This document shows, one piece after another, positions 22,415 through 33,460 of a stretch of DNA of 64,000 bases (its first letter is position 1; each line of letters opens with the position of its first letter). The notes below the pieces were generated by a model. The model was given only the letters and a program-made list of their open reading frames with translations, ran no database searches and was not told the origin of the DNA. The stretch spans positions 41,194,143 to 41,258,142 of the forward strand of contig NC_064761.1 of assembly GCF_011397635.1 (NCBI RefSeq). Direction: 5' to 3'. The translations under genes and the position numbers were made by a program. This stretch comes from Epinephelus fuscoguttatus (Eukaryota > Chordata > Actinopteri > Perciformes > Serranidae).

Positions 22415-23489
22415 CACTGGCTGTGTCCGAAATCACTCCCTACTCAATAAATATTGCACTAAATAGTGTGTTCGCCATTTTGTAGTGCTGTCCGAATGTT
22501 TAGTGTAATATACCCTATATAGTGAACTCATAGTATCCCACAGTGCAGCGCGAAAAGTAGTGTACAACCGATGGTCACTAACCAAGCAATATGTACCATG
22601 ATGCATTGCGGTGGTGCCAGTAGCAGACGGCAGACACCACTGCTGTATGTGATGTGAAAAACAAAATTGTCATGTTTAATTTTCCCCAGGAGGGGGCGTC
22701 ATTTGACCACTGGTCTGACACTGAAAGTTTACATTGACAATTCAGAAATGATGGTTTGTGTATCTATTTTAAATATAGCCTAAATGTACAGGCCTAGCAT
22801 AATCTTTTCACTTACGAGTCTACGACGTCTTGCTAGTCTAGCAAGAGCAGCAGGTCTCAGCCTTCTCTCTCTGGTAATGTGTTTTCTTCTTATTAAAATT
22901 ATTTTGATAATTGTAAGAAGGAACAAAACTACGGTGCCATTTGCTGGCATTTCCACGTTTTCTTGTTTGTAAAAGGACCGAAAAGGACAGGAAAGAAATT
23001 AAGTATACCGGTTTTGGCAGTTTGTTTGGCAGTTTGTTTTTTATGGCGAGCGCAAGACATTTATGAAGGTGATAAAACAGCAGTTGGGGGTGGATTTACA
23101 GAGGAAAATCGTTATTATAAACGGAGATACAAGTACAATTAAAAAGTTATATAGAATAAAGCTTACGGTGCAGTGCGAGGAATTAATCAAAAGCCTCTAA
23201 TATGATTTAATAATAGGCAACGGCAAGGAGAAAAGGTGTTCAGTCTTGATTTAAAATAACTGAAAGTGTATTTATTTTTGTATTTGTTCATGTGGGAAAA
23301 TATGCTCAGTATTATGTATTTATCACACAAATGACAGTAATGACAGTAATGACGTACTTAACTATGCGACGGAGTAGTGTCCGAAAGTGTTTTAATGAGC
23401 TCACTATATAGCTAGTCCTCTATACAGGCAATTCCCTATATAGTGAGTAGTGAGTAGGGAATAGTGAATGATTTTGGACACATCCACTG
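22415..23489. mobile_element. non-autonomous DNA element with inverted ends
   Basis: The left end CACTGGCTGTGTCCGAAATC and right end GATTTTGGACACATCCACTG are inverse copies with a few mismatches. Subterminal CTCACTATATAG/TAGGGAATAGTG words also repeat at both sides. The hAT-like CA-TGG start suggests a hAT-related MITE, but no 8-bp duplication could be matched. The 1.07-kb interior lacks transposase. Confidence 0.7.
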
Positions 23490-24439
23490 AGTCATTAGAA
23501 ACCTGCTAACATTGATATGCCCTCCAATGTACAAATTCAGCTTTTGTGAAATGCAAAATTTTGAATTGTTGTTGACTTTGTGACTTGGCTCTATAGTGAG
23601 ATCTGAGGCTGCAGTGGTGTTGTAATTAGGTGTTTGTAGTCTTACATATACGCTCTGTATATATCTACCTATACACAAACAAAGAGGACAAAATATAATA
23701 AACTCCTTTCATTATAATACAGTTCAGTATGACACCACTACAAATGACAGCCTCTGAACATACAGTAGAACCCTAACGCTAACAGTTAAGAGCCACAACA
23801 ACATAAATGTTGCGTTTGGTCATTGTGTTGGACTGCATTACGTAATACAGGTCTTTCTGTTTTGTCTCGTCACTAGCATTTTCCGTATTAGTTATTTTTT
23901 ATATCACTAATCACAGCACAACTGACAAAGGAACATGATGAGTCATTCTCAGCTGATTGTGTTGATATTTTTACATGTAGCTCTTCTTTTCATTCTCCCT
24001 CAAAATAATTTGTTTTGGTTTTGGGTCATTCTAAAAATGTTTTGTTTCACCTTTGTGTTATTCTTCAGACTCCGTCTCTCAAATGAGAGGGATGAAAAAA
24101 AAACACAAAGTCAAAAATAACTGTGCCACAAAGTCCCTGAGGAACAACACAAGCACAAGTTTACCAAAGCACTCCTCTTCTGTCAGTTATCTAAAGCAGC
24201 AGGAGCACCTGCTGTGATAACCTTGTCATTATAGTTTTGGTGATTTTCTCATCATTGCTTTGTGTTCTCCTGCTCAGTGTGAGGAAATCTGCTGATGCAC
24301 TTTAATAAAAGTTTCTAAACCAGTTTGATCAGAACAAAGTACATTAACATCAAGTCAAGAAAGCTGCTTCACAAAGTTATTGGAAACATGACATTTTGGT
24401 AAAACTGTCACCCTCTACTTCCTCACATCTGATTCAGAA
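23490..24439. other. intergenic, nothing recognised
   Basis: AT-rich sequence with short open frames only and no identifiable element. Confidence 0.45.
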
Positions 24440-24862
24440 GTTTTCCTTCAGAGCTTCACCCTGTCAGGGGTCAGACTCATCCAGGTTGGTGGGAGATGGG
24501 CTCTTCCGGCAACAACATGCTAAGAAAGGAAAGTTGTGGGTGTGGCTGAACCAGAGCAGCTCGGTCTGAGGCGAGACAGGGAGCCGTCGTGGTCGATGAT
24601 CCAGGAGGGAGCACCTCCCTCTCCCACACTGAGATCCCACAGATGATTTAAACTCAGCGGATCCAAGTGTGATCCAAACTAAATGTTTTTCTCCTTGTTA
24701 TTCCCATAGACTCAGCTTTCTCTGTGAAGCAGAGGAAGACCGTGGAGGAGCACATGAAGCTCTGGGGGGGAGCAGATCTGGAGATACACCATGGTGCTGC
24801 TCACCTGTGGGGATTTCCTCAGGAAGAGTGTTTAAAGCTCCAGTTGGTAACTTTTATAAAAT
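24440..24862 (+). pseudogene. GIMAP/AIG1-type GTPase pseudogene, copy 1
   Basis: GIMAPs are lymphocyte AIG1-family GTPases. The first block reads SFTLSGVRLIQVGGRWALP (from about 24453), matching the start of the G domain, but the P-loop (GxxxxGKS/T) is destroyed. A VVVDDPG block (about 24588) stands where VDTPGW is expected. A third block reads AFSVKQRKTVEEHMKL then, in another frame, TMVLLTCGDFL (about 24714-24822), which corresponds to the family's E-E-H-x-x-L-L and W-x-x-T-M-V-L-(F/L)-T-x-G-D segment. At least two frameshifts are present and there is no continuous ORF. Two related copies lie downstream on the same strand. Confidence 0.75.
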
Positions 24863-25103
24863 AACTTTTTGTCATATTTGCTGAAACTTTTACTACATCT
24901 TCACAGACCTACATGAGACGGAGAATCTGTGATAAAAATCTGGTTCTTCCTCCAGCTCCTTGTGCTTCTATTGGCATTTGCTACAGAAAACAATGAATCA
25001 GAGCCAAGGCGTCTCTAACCATGTCAATCACTGCATATAAACAGCACTCAAACTAGGCAGCGCTGATCAAATATGAATCAAGATTCTGTTACTGCATTGC
25101 CAC

Positions 25104-27061
25104 CTTCTCCAACACATTCTCACTCCAACCTCGTCACATATCGACGTTTGGTCATGGACTTTCCACATCCAGATACGACGTGTAAGGTACCACAGGTGCG
25201 TTGGTTGTTGACGTTCTGGGACACCGTGTCAAGTTCTGCCTTCTTTCAAAATACATTTCCATTTTCACAGGAAATTTACAACAATTAACAACAAACACAT
25301 GTGGTTGGGTTTTGGAAAAAAGAAAAGGATTTGGCTTTATAATCTTACAGGACACAAACACTGCTCTTCTGGGTGAAAGTCAGTGTTTGATGGACACATC
25401 CATCACCACTTCCGCCTGCACCACTCAGACCTTCACTGCCTTATTTTCATTCTTGTCCCACTGCATTTCCCTCTGATGCTGCCGGATGCCGTCAAATGTA
25501 GTTTTATAACTAGGTTCGGGAACAAAGACCACGCCTCGAACACATCCCATTTCCACCCAACAGTATTTAAGCACACTTGATGCATTCTCTTTCCCTTCGA
25601 CACATTTCTCACCCACCCAATCCCATCTTGCCTCTTACATCTTTTTCTCTGCTCCTTTCTGCATACAGGAACCAGCTGGGGCTCTATCCGAAGCCGAGCT
25701 CACGAAGAGACAACTCCCCCACTCAGTCTCACTCCCGGGATCCCTCCTGTGTTCCTGCCTCTGACTCAACATGTTTATCACAGTGCTCGCCAGCTACCCT
25801 TCATCCCTCATCCCTCAACCCTTCATCTCATAATCCATCATATGCAATAAATGATTCAAAATCTTTATCTTTTTGGTGTGGTCTTTGTTAGTGAAACTAT
25901 AATGGCCTCATCTGTTCGACCCTCAACCCTTCATCCCTCATCCCTCAACCCTTCATCCCTCATCCCTTCATCCTTTCATCCCTCATCCCTTCATCCCTCA
26001 TCCCTTCATCCCACATCCCTCAACCCTTCATCCCTCATCCCTTCATCCTACATCCCTCAACCCTTCATCCCTCATCCCTTCATCCCACATCCCTCATCCC
26101 TTCATCCTTTCGACCCTCAACCCTTCATCCCTCATCCCTCATCCATTCGACCCTCAACCCTTCATCCCATAATCCATCATATGCAATAAATGATTCAAAA
26201 TCTTTATCTTGTTGGTGTGGTCTTTGTTAGTGAAACTATAATGACCTCATCAATTCGACTCTCAACCCTTCATCCCTCATCCCTCAACCCTCCACCCCTC
26301 ATTCCTTCATCCCTCATCAATTCAAATCTCAAGTCTTCATCCCTCAACCCTTCATCCCTCATCCCTTCATCCTTTCGACCCTCAACCCTTCATCCCACAT
26401 CCCTCAACCCTTCATCCCTCATCTGTTTGACCCTCAACCCTTCATCCCTCATCCCTTCATCCTTTCGACCCTTCATTCTTTTGACCCTCAACCCTTCATC
26501 CCTCATCTGTTTGACCCTCAACCCTTCATCCCTCATCCCTTCATCCTTTCGACCCTTCATTCTTTTGACCCTCAACCCTTCATCCCTCATCAATTTGACT
26601 CTCAACCCTTCATCCTTTATCCCTCAATCCTTCATCCCTCATCCCTTCATCCTTTCGACCCTCAACCCTTCATCCCTTCATCCCACATCCCTCAACCCTT
26701 CATCCCTCATCCCTTCATCCCATATCCCTCAACCCTTCATCCCTCATCCCTTCATCCTTTCGTCCCTCAACCCTTCATCCACATCCCTCAACCCTTCATC
26801 CCTCATCCCTTCATCCCATATCCCTCAACCCTTCATCTCTCATCCCTTCATCCTTTCGACTCTCATCCCTTCATCCCATAATCCATCATATGCAATAAAT
26901 GATTCAGAATCTTTATGTTGTTGGTGTGCTCTTTGTTAGTGAAACTATAATGGCCACCGGCCACGTATCATGCCGATGTTAGAGGACAGCATTTTTTTGT
27001 CTGTGGCTGACGCCGCAAGTCACGGCCCCAAGCACTGGATTTTGACAACTTCGGAGTGAGA
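25104..27061. mobile_element. inverted-terminus element, copy 2, with internal minisatellite
   Basis: The left end TTCTCACTCCAACCTCGTCA and right end ACAACTTCGGAGTGAGA are inverse copies. The first 330 bases match 5364-5035 of copy 1 in reverse orientation, and the last 55 match 4965-4910. In between is about 1.5 kb absent from copy 1, mostly a CATCCCT-type minisatellite. Either copy 1 is internally deleted or the array expanded in this copy. Confidence 0.7.
25790..26955. repeat. complex minisatellite (CCCTCAACCCTTCAT-type)
   Basis: The array is built from CATCCCT, TTCATCC and CAACCCT words. It is divided into blocks by three near-identical spacers of about 80-95 bases at 25828-25925, 26168-26260 and 26877-26955, each containing CATATGCAATAAATGATTCA and GGTGTGGTCTTTGTTAG. 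The long plus-strand frames (rich in [10 protein letters not shown]) are repeat translation, not a gene. The spacer end resembles an inverted copy of TTCGGGAACAAAGACCAC at about 25515. Confidence 0.9.
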
Positions 27062-27554
27062 CCTGGGTTGACTTCTCACCTCAGATGTTTTCCGAAACAT
27101 ATTTTAGTGTACTTTTAAACTGTAAAACAAAAATCTTTGCTCTGGTGGCAGGGCGGTGCCTGATTGTTGTTATCAACATGGCAGACGAGTCACAAACTTT
27201 CATTCTACAGGCACAACAATGGCAGTTACGACAAGGTGGATGAACAGACGTTTAACAATATTTCATCCCTAAAATGTCCAAATGTATATCAGTTACTCAC
27301 AGCGAGTTACATTGAATTCATGAAGAAAACTATGTTTTTCTGGCTATGCCTCCATGGTGAACGGAGAATCCAAAAAAGCAGAAATTCTTCATGAATGTAA
27401 ACACAAGGGATCGTGTTAAAAAACAGCAAAACTATATCGAAACATCCTCTTACAAACACTCACACAACTCACGCAGTGTAATCCAAGTCTCATTTATCTA
27501 GTCGTATGCTCAGTACTTTACAAACACATGCATTATCACTAAAAACTCCACGAC

Positions 27555-28255
27555 TAATCAAACTTTGTTTCGTCTGACAGAAGAGATGGAAACCATCCCA
27601 AAACTCCAGATGATTCTCTTGGGAAAAACCTCAGAAAGGAATCATCTCGGGAATAAAAAAGCAAGAAGATGGAAAGGGAAACGGCACACTCGGTGGCCCG
27701 GTGGGGTTTTGTGGGTAAAACTGAAATAACTCTTGTTGACACACCAGGTTGGTGGAAAGGCTTCCTTGTGTTTGACACTCCTGACGCGTTCAAAGACGAA
27801 GTGATGCGCAGCATGTTTCCGTGCCTCCCTGGGCCTCGTGTTCCTGCCGGTGATAGACGCAGATGCATCCTTTAATGCCGAAAACTTATGTGCAGTGACA
27901 ACACACATGGAGCTTCTTTAAGAAGACATGTGGAGACACAGCAGTGCAGTTTTCACCAGAGGAGATACACACCATAGAGGAGCACATGGGAGGGGAGAGG
28001 TCTTGTGGTTTCCAGTAGAACAATATGGAAACAGATGTCATGTTGTTGATAACAAGAATGCAGATAATGGTGTTTAAATCACAGAGCTGTACTGAGACTG
28101 CGGCTGGAAATGTTTGGGACTGTTTTGTCCTTGATGAGAAGAAATTTCTGACTGCTGAAGAGAGAAGAAGAGGAGTGGAAGAAGGAGCATTACTGAGGCA
28201 AAGTCAAGTCAAGGCCAAAAGAAAAGCCCTCAGAGGTATGGTTCAGTCATCCAGC
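27555..28255 (+). pseudogene. GIMAP/AIG1-type GTPase pseudogene, copy 2
   Basis: The most complete of three copies. In order: LQMILLGKTSERNHLGN (27605-27655; the P-loop Lys-Ser is lost), ITLVDTPGWW (27728-27757; an intact G3-like motif), EVMRSMFPCLPGP (27799-27837), then after a frameshift FLPVIDADASFNAENL and TTHMELL followed by a stop codon. EDMWRHSSAVFTRGD, NADNGV and WDCFVLDEKKF (28110-28142) come next, then EERRRGVEEGALLRQSQVKAK. The order and motifs are those of fish GIMAP G domains and their helical extension. At least three frame changes and two stops are visible, so it cannot make a full GTPase. Confidence 0.85.
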
Positions 28256-29220
28256 ATTAGCGTCACAAGTAAATCAGTCTGGCATTGTGAGAGCAGTTTC
28301 TTCACTCCAGGGGTGAACAGATACCAGTGGTGGGCAGAGTTAAAGAAAACACAACAATCTGATGAGGCTCATAATGTTCAGCTTTTGTTGGGACTGTCAG
28401 AGCTGATGGATGGGCATCTCTAATGCCACAGTGTGTTCGGTTAATGAGTAGCCTAATTATCCCATTTCAGTGTCAGATGTGTCATGTCTACTTGTGACCA
28501 GCAGAAAACTTGGCAGGCCAACATTATCAGCCAGTCTGAGCTAATCAGCACACACACACGTAGTCAGATCTGTGGCTCTATGGATGACCGTAGGTTGCAC
28601 CTGACAGTTCAGGAGGTCTAGTTCTGATTTGGCGGTTAAATAGCGGCCACTATTACACCGACTGTGGCCAGTGACACTGTTTGGATTTCAGCATCTCTTC
28701 CTAGCGTCTTAGCTCTATGGTCTTTATTAAACAAAATTAAAATTCTGTACTCATCAACCAGACTCTCAGGAATGATCAGCCTCACGTGACGATCACTGAT
28801 GTAAAAGTGTTTCTTGCTGAGAGACAGACTCCTCCCTACGTTTAATTGTATCGATAAAAAAAGTTGATGAGGGAAATCTTTCTAATAAATGAAGAATGTT
28901 TGGGGTCCTTTTGTCATTGGCAAATTAGAGAACAAATGAAATATAAAACTTGGGAGTGATACACTTGAGTTTGATCTCTGATGTGTCTTCCCTCTGGTAT
29001 GAAACTCCAGTGGGTGTGTCGGTCGATAAAAGACTTCCACAAAGGCTGCACTCATGTATCCTCGCTTCCCTCTCCTCTGAAAGCCTCTCTTCTCGAATCC
29101 TCCGAGCACATTAAATGAATTGAGATGTCCTTCAAGATGGCGGGTGTCAATCGATTTCTGGGTCAAGTGGTTGAGGATGGAGGACAGAAGAGTCGAGGAG
29201 GCATACTGGGATGAATTCTT
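28256..29220. other. intergenic, nothing recognised
   Basis: No exon or element identified. The minus-strand frame at 28882-29295 has no family signature and overlaps the LTR-like copy at its upstream end. Confidence 0.45.
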
Positions 29221-29599
29221 TGTCTCTGTGTTTGCTGGGCATGGCCTCCTGGTTCCCTCCTCCTGCCAATCCTCCTGAGTGTGCTGAACCTTCACACCTA
29301 AACCTCATCTACAATCAAGTCACTGCAGTATAAAACCCCGGCTCAGACATCCAGACTCTGCCGGATCGTTCAGTCTCTTCTGCATCAATTCATACTTTGT
29401 TCTGTGGCTCAGTTTCACCACGCCAGCCTCAACCATAACCCGCCACGTCCAGCCTCGTTCTCATCTTCTGCCTCCGGATTTAGACTGCTCTGCCTTTAGC
29501 CTTCAGCCCCGCTTCTTTAAACTACAATAAACTGCCTTTAACCATTCCCTGTTTCCTGGTTGTGTTTGCATTTGGGTCCTAAGTTGAGCTGCCACAGCA
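29221..29599 (+). mobile_element. LTR-like element, copy 2
   Basis: A shorter version of 6176-6658, in the same orientation. It starts TGTCTCTGTGTTTGCTGGGC, has a TATAAAA box at 29329-29335 and AATAAACTGCC near 29526, and ends GCATTTGGGTCCTAAGTTG-AGCTGCCACAGCA. It lacks about 100 bases present in copy 1. A Gypsy integrase remnant on the opposite strand follows directly, so the two are not one simple intact element. Confidence 0.6.
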
Positions 29600-29960
29600 G
29601 ACACAGTGAGCGGTGCCATGGTTGGCCACAGTGCGCCCGTCTTTACCTTCAGAATGAACTGCACGTATGGCCTTACAGTGTCCTGTTCTGTCTTTCAACT
29701 CACCATTTGCCTGAGGCCAGCATGTCGTGACACCACAGTGTGCAATGCCTTTTTCCTTTGAGGTATATTTTGAAGTCTTTTGAAAAAAACAGTGCCACTG
29801 TCAGTCACAATGCACTCTGGGATGCCGTGAGTTGCAAATGAACGTTTCAAACAATTTATTATGCTTACTGAAGTGGGCTTCCTGAGAATATCCACAGTCA
29901 CCCACCTTTAATAGCAGCCAGTGAGCACTAGTAAGTGGTGTCCTGATGGGAAAGGGCCAC
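29600..29960 (-). pseudogene. Ty3/Gypsy integrase remnant
   Basis: Minus-strand translation gives VTVDILRKPTSVSIINCL followed by FATHGIPECIVTDSGTVF. This is the integrase catalytic-core region of Gypsy-type retrotransposons, with the HG-(I/L)-P-E and (T/S)D-(N/S)-GT signature containing the second catalytic Asp. Flanking residues keep weak similarity, but stops interrupt both sides. No gag, protease or RT is visible nearby. Confidence 0.75.
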
Positions 29961-30004
29961 ACATGTCAAGAGTGGAGCGTGTTCGCTACCTGTCAGGGTA
30001 AGAA

Positions 30005-30437
30005 CTGTCAGGTGGAGGAAGGGGAAGTTGCTGGCAGACTGGTCACAGTGATCGACATCCTGGCTGGCAGATGGACAAAGACGCAGTCTGAGGTCTGTCG
30101 CTTCATTTTGTCCTGGTGGTTGTTCACTTGGACCTGAAGTTTAGAGAGGCTCAGCAGGTTGACATGCAGGAACCTCTTTGAAGCCAGCGTCTGGAAACAC
30201 ACCATGGTTTTGTTCACACACGGAGACAAACTTGCAGATGAGCTCAGAAAACGGACACAAGCTTTTTGGGAAGATGGAAGAAATGGTAGCAGGGAAGAGC
30301 TGTTCTGCCCCGAGATGAGCGACGTCTACCTGAGAATTGTTGAAAGGTCGGGGAGGCGGCAGCTCAAACATGCGATGAAGCAGCGGCTGAGGAGGAACAC
30401 AGAGGAGACAGCCGAGGTGATGACAGGCTTCAGTTAA
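30005..30437 (+). pseudogene. GIMAP/AIG1-type GTPase pseudogene, copy 3
   Basis: An EEGEVAGRLVTVID block at about 30014-30055 precedes the expected TPGWW position, which instead reads ILAGRW, so G3 is broken. After a frame change, ASVWKHTMVLFTHGDKL (30183-30232) matches the family W-x-H-T-M-V-L-F-T-x-G-D motif. A charged helical stretch (RRQLKHAMKQRLRRNTEE) follows and ends at a stop at 30435. No P-loop block was found upstream; Gypsy sequence lies there instead, so the 5' part may have been replaced. Confidence 0.78.
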
Positions 30438-32458
30438 AAACTCCTCGAGCTGCAAGCTGAGATCAGGGGAAGTGTGACAGGCACAAATCACTGAGTGAGT
30501 TTTACTCTGTGATGGGGGGGTGGTTAATTAGTTTATTCCATCATAATATCAATATTTTGTCATTTTAACTGTTTTTTATGATAAACAAGTGGGTGACATG
30601 ACCAAAATCGGAGTTGAGGGTTTTGGTCAGAGGAGGAAAGATGGGAAGGAAAAAGTAGACTCAGAAATTAGGCAGGAAATTGAAAAGCTGGATGAGGACA
30701 TGATAATGATATCCTCATTTTTCGGAGCAGTGTAACCTTCTTGCTCCCAGACTTTATGTGTGATTAGGTGCATCATTTCTGGCATTCACAGTAGCACTGA
30801 GCATCACAGTCCAATTGTGTTTTGTGAAAGCACAGAGTCCAGCACCATCTATCGCTCAGTCTCTGTCAGAGGGGAAAAATCCATTTGATGAAGTAGTTTG
30901 GATGTCCACAGTTTAGAGAACCAGATGACTCTCAGATACAGATCTGTGCTGCCACATGATGACTTGGACTTTGACAGAGCAGAGTATTCCAGAATGAATC
31001 GTCTCAGTGGGCTGATGTGATTAAAAAAAATGCATTTTAGCATGGCAGAGTTTTCACCAAACATCAGGGAAGTGTCATTATCATGTAACTATAATATGAT
31101 ACAGCCATGGATGGATTACTGAACAGGCTCACTGGGTACATGCCCCGGGGCCCAAAGTGTTGGGGCACCCCTGGCATCCACCTACAAAATGTCACAATGA
31201 CTACAAAGAGACACAAACTGACTTTAAAATAGGCAAAACAAACAAAAATGAGACACAAAATGACCTAAAAATGATTAGTGTATCACAATATATTATCTTT
31301 ATAATGTACCCAGTGTGTTATTTGATGCGTTCGACAGCTGTGATGGACGGAGGTGTCTGACTCTGACTGGAACTGAGACTGTTTTGCTGTTTTATTTCAT
31401 TTGCCCAACAAAGTAATTTAAGGTGAAGGGCAGGCAATCCATCTTACTGGATTTGTATTCATGTGGAAGCGACAGAATTTCTCCACTGAGATGATAAAAT
31501 TCAGCATATAATGTAATTCTTTTTCCTCCTCTATTTTGAAAACAAAAGATTACATCTTTGCAATTTAACGTCAGAGTGTACTTGGAATTTCCTGTTGAAT
31601 TAATAAAACAAATGAGGGACGCAGTCAGGCTCAGCATGCAGTATTTATTCTCTTATTTATTTATTTATTTATTTATATTTTGAAATTAAAAATATCAGTT
31701 GAGTATGTCATGCAGCTTTTTTTTAGACGTGGCCTGCTTCTTTTACTTTTGTTGCAGCAAAGAATGTTTTAATTATCATGAATGAAACACTGTTATCATT
31801 TTGCGAATACATTTTGCATTGTGTCAGCATTGGCTTATCATACATCGTAAACTGGACAGTAAAAGATGTGATTCAGGCGGCTCTTAATTAAAAGGCTTTT
31901 TATTTGAAAAGTAATTGGAGCCTGGACACTGCAGCTGATTTTAATACTTAAACTCCTGACAGGGAATGTTGCACTGCTGTATCTGTCATCTGTCAGAAAC
32001 AGGATATGCCCTACAGTTAAGCATATCAACTCTATCAACAGAAGACTTACTGTGCCCCAGAAAGCATCTGTTCATGTCACTGATTTCTTCCTCCAACAAA
32101 TCATCCATTTCTAAGTTCAGGCTAAAGAACTGTTCTTCCTCTCATTTCAAGGTACATAATCAGGTACAGCATTAAAGATACAAAAAAGGTGCATTCAGAG
32201 ACACCAGAATATTACATGCTCTGATCAAGTATTGGCACTTAGTGTTGTCTGTATTCCTATAGCAAAACAGAAATGTAATATAGGAAGAAAATGATGTGTA
32301 AGACAGTAGATAGTATGACATAGGTTAGTATGGTACAGTATAGTGTGCGGTATAACAAAGTATAGGGTGCATTGTAAGAAAGTAATAATAATAATGCTGA
32401 GAATGTAATGTAATCCAGTATAACAAAATATAATGTACCGCTATAATACAACATATCA
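30438..32458. other. intergenic, nothing recognised
   Basis: AT-rich DNA with a short (TTTA)n run near 31650. The open frames are motif-less. There is a TGCCCCGGGGCCC-type fragment at about 31140 but no complete element. Confidence 0.45.
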
Positions 32459-33090
32459 TCAGAATCAGAATCTGGTTTATTGCCAAGTAGATTTTAAAAT
32501 AAAAAGGAATTTGATTTGGAGCTTTTGTGCATAGACAAAAAAATAAATAAATAAATAAACATGAAAAAAACAAACAGCAAAAACCAAACAAACAAACAAA
32601 AAATAAAAAATATATTTAAATATATAATATGTTCAGTGCAACTGTTTAAAATAAAAGATATAGGAAGAATTATGCAGAAATATATTTTAGGGGGAAATAA
32701 TAAATAAAACAAAAATAAAAAGATATGCAATATACAATAGTAGTTGTCCAAAGATACTAAATTCTTCTAGAGAATGCAGGCAAAAATAGTAAAAAAAAAC
32801 AAACAAACAAACAAAAAAAAAACTTAAATATAACAGGCAATTGTTATTATTATTATTATTATCATTATTATTGTTATCATTAGGCTATTATTATTATCTT
32901 ATTGTCATTGGATGGAGAATGAAATACTAAGCAGGATTCAAAACCTCTGCCCACAAGCAAATATTATATAGTTTGCAAAGGAGAAAAACAAAAGATGTAC
33001 AATGTACAATGAAAGTAGTCCAAATAAACTAAATTCTGCCAAACAATGTAGGCAATAATAAAAGAAAATGTATATAACAGGATATCAATA
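32459..33090. repeat. LINE-tail-like repeat and low-complexity A-rich DNA
   Basis: ATCAGAATCAGAATCTGGTT-TATTGCCAAGTAG at 32459-32491 is a familiar 3'-end word of teleost LINEs. It is followed by diverged A-rich repeats in which AAAGATATGCAATATACAAT and the later AAAGATGTACAATGTACAAT are related duplicates. Confidence 0.5.
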
Positions 33091-33109
33091 ATACTACTAC
33101 TACTAATAA

Positions 33110-33141
<32 letters not shown>

Positions 33142-33143
33142 AT

Positions 33144-33181
<38 letters not shown>

Positions 33182-33191
33182 TAATAATAAT
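33091..33191. repeat. trinucleotide repeat block (TAC/TAG/AAT)n
   Basis: Adjacent runs of ACT, AGT and ATA triplets. The polyleucine in an overlapping minus-strand frame comes from this block. It lies about 100 bases upstream of the rabggta promoter. Confidence 0.95.
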
Positions 33192-33289
33192 CTGGATTTA
33201 ACACTCCACCCACGAACTAATATCACATATAAATGTCCAGGTGCTTTCAAACTGGTCAGTTGAATGTTTCTAAGCTGCAGTTTTCTGTT

Positions 33290-33460
33290 TTCTCCACTAG
33301 AGGGCGACAAAGCGCCGCGATCAGGACCCGACTCTCTCCGTGACGTCAGTTTCATGAGACGGAAGTGAGGAATTGTAGTCGTTAGAGATCCTGGTAGTGA
33401 CATGACAAATCAAACTGCATTCTGAAAAACACACAGCAAGCCGAGTCAAAAGAACAGGTG
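33290..33460 (+). promoter_or_regulatory. rabggta: rabggta promoter and 5' UTR exon
   Basis: Three consensus-like sites lie within 75 bases: CCACTAGAGGGCGAC (33294-33308, CTCF-like), TGACGTCA (33341-33348, perfect CRE palindrome) and ACGGAAGTGA (33359-33368, ETS/GABP type). There is no TATA box. A good donor (AACAG|GTGGGTG) ends a probable non-coding exon 1 at about 33459. This is the usual pattern of a housekeeping-gene promoter. The transcription start is inferred to be at about 33.34-33.42 kb. Confidence 0.6.

Noticed and set aside
22415-23489. 8-bp target duplication for this inverted-terminus element
   Set aside because: Flanking octamers tested at several boundary choices do not match, so only the inverted ends are claimed.
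26190-26939. 249-codon open frame of repeated [10 protein letters not shown] units
   Set aside because: It is the translation of a CATCCCT-type minisatellite. The length is a by-product of repeat units lacking stops, and there is no promoter or splice context.
25790-26955. CRISPR-like array (repeat-spacer pattern)
   Set aside because: Units are short, diverged and contiguous, spacers are near-identical to one another, and the genome is clearly vertebrate.
33143-33403. Minus-strand frame ending in polyleucine as a gene divergent to rabggta
   Set aside because: Polyleucine comes from an (AAT/TAT)n block, and the rest overlaps the rabggta promoter with no splice signals.
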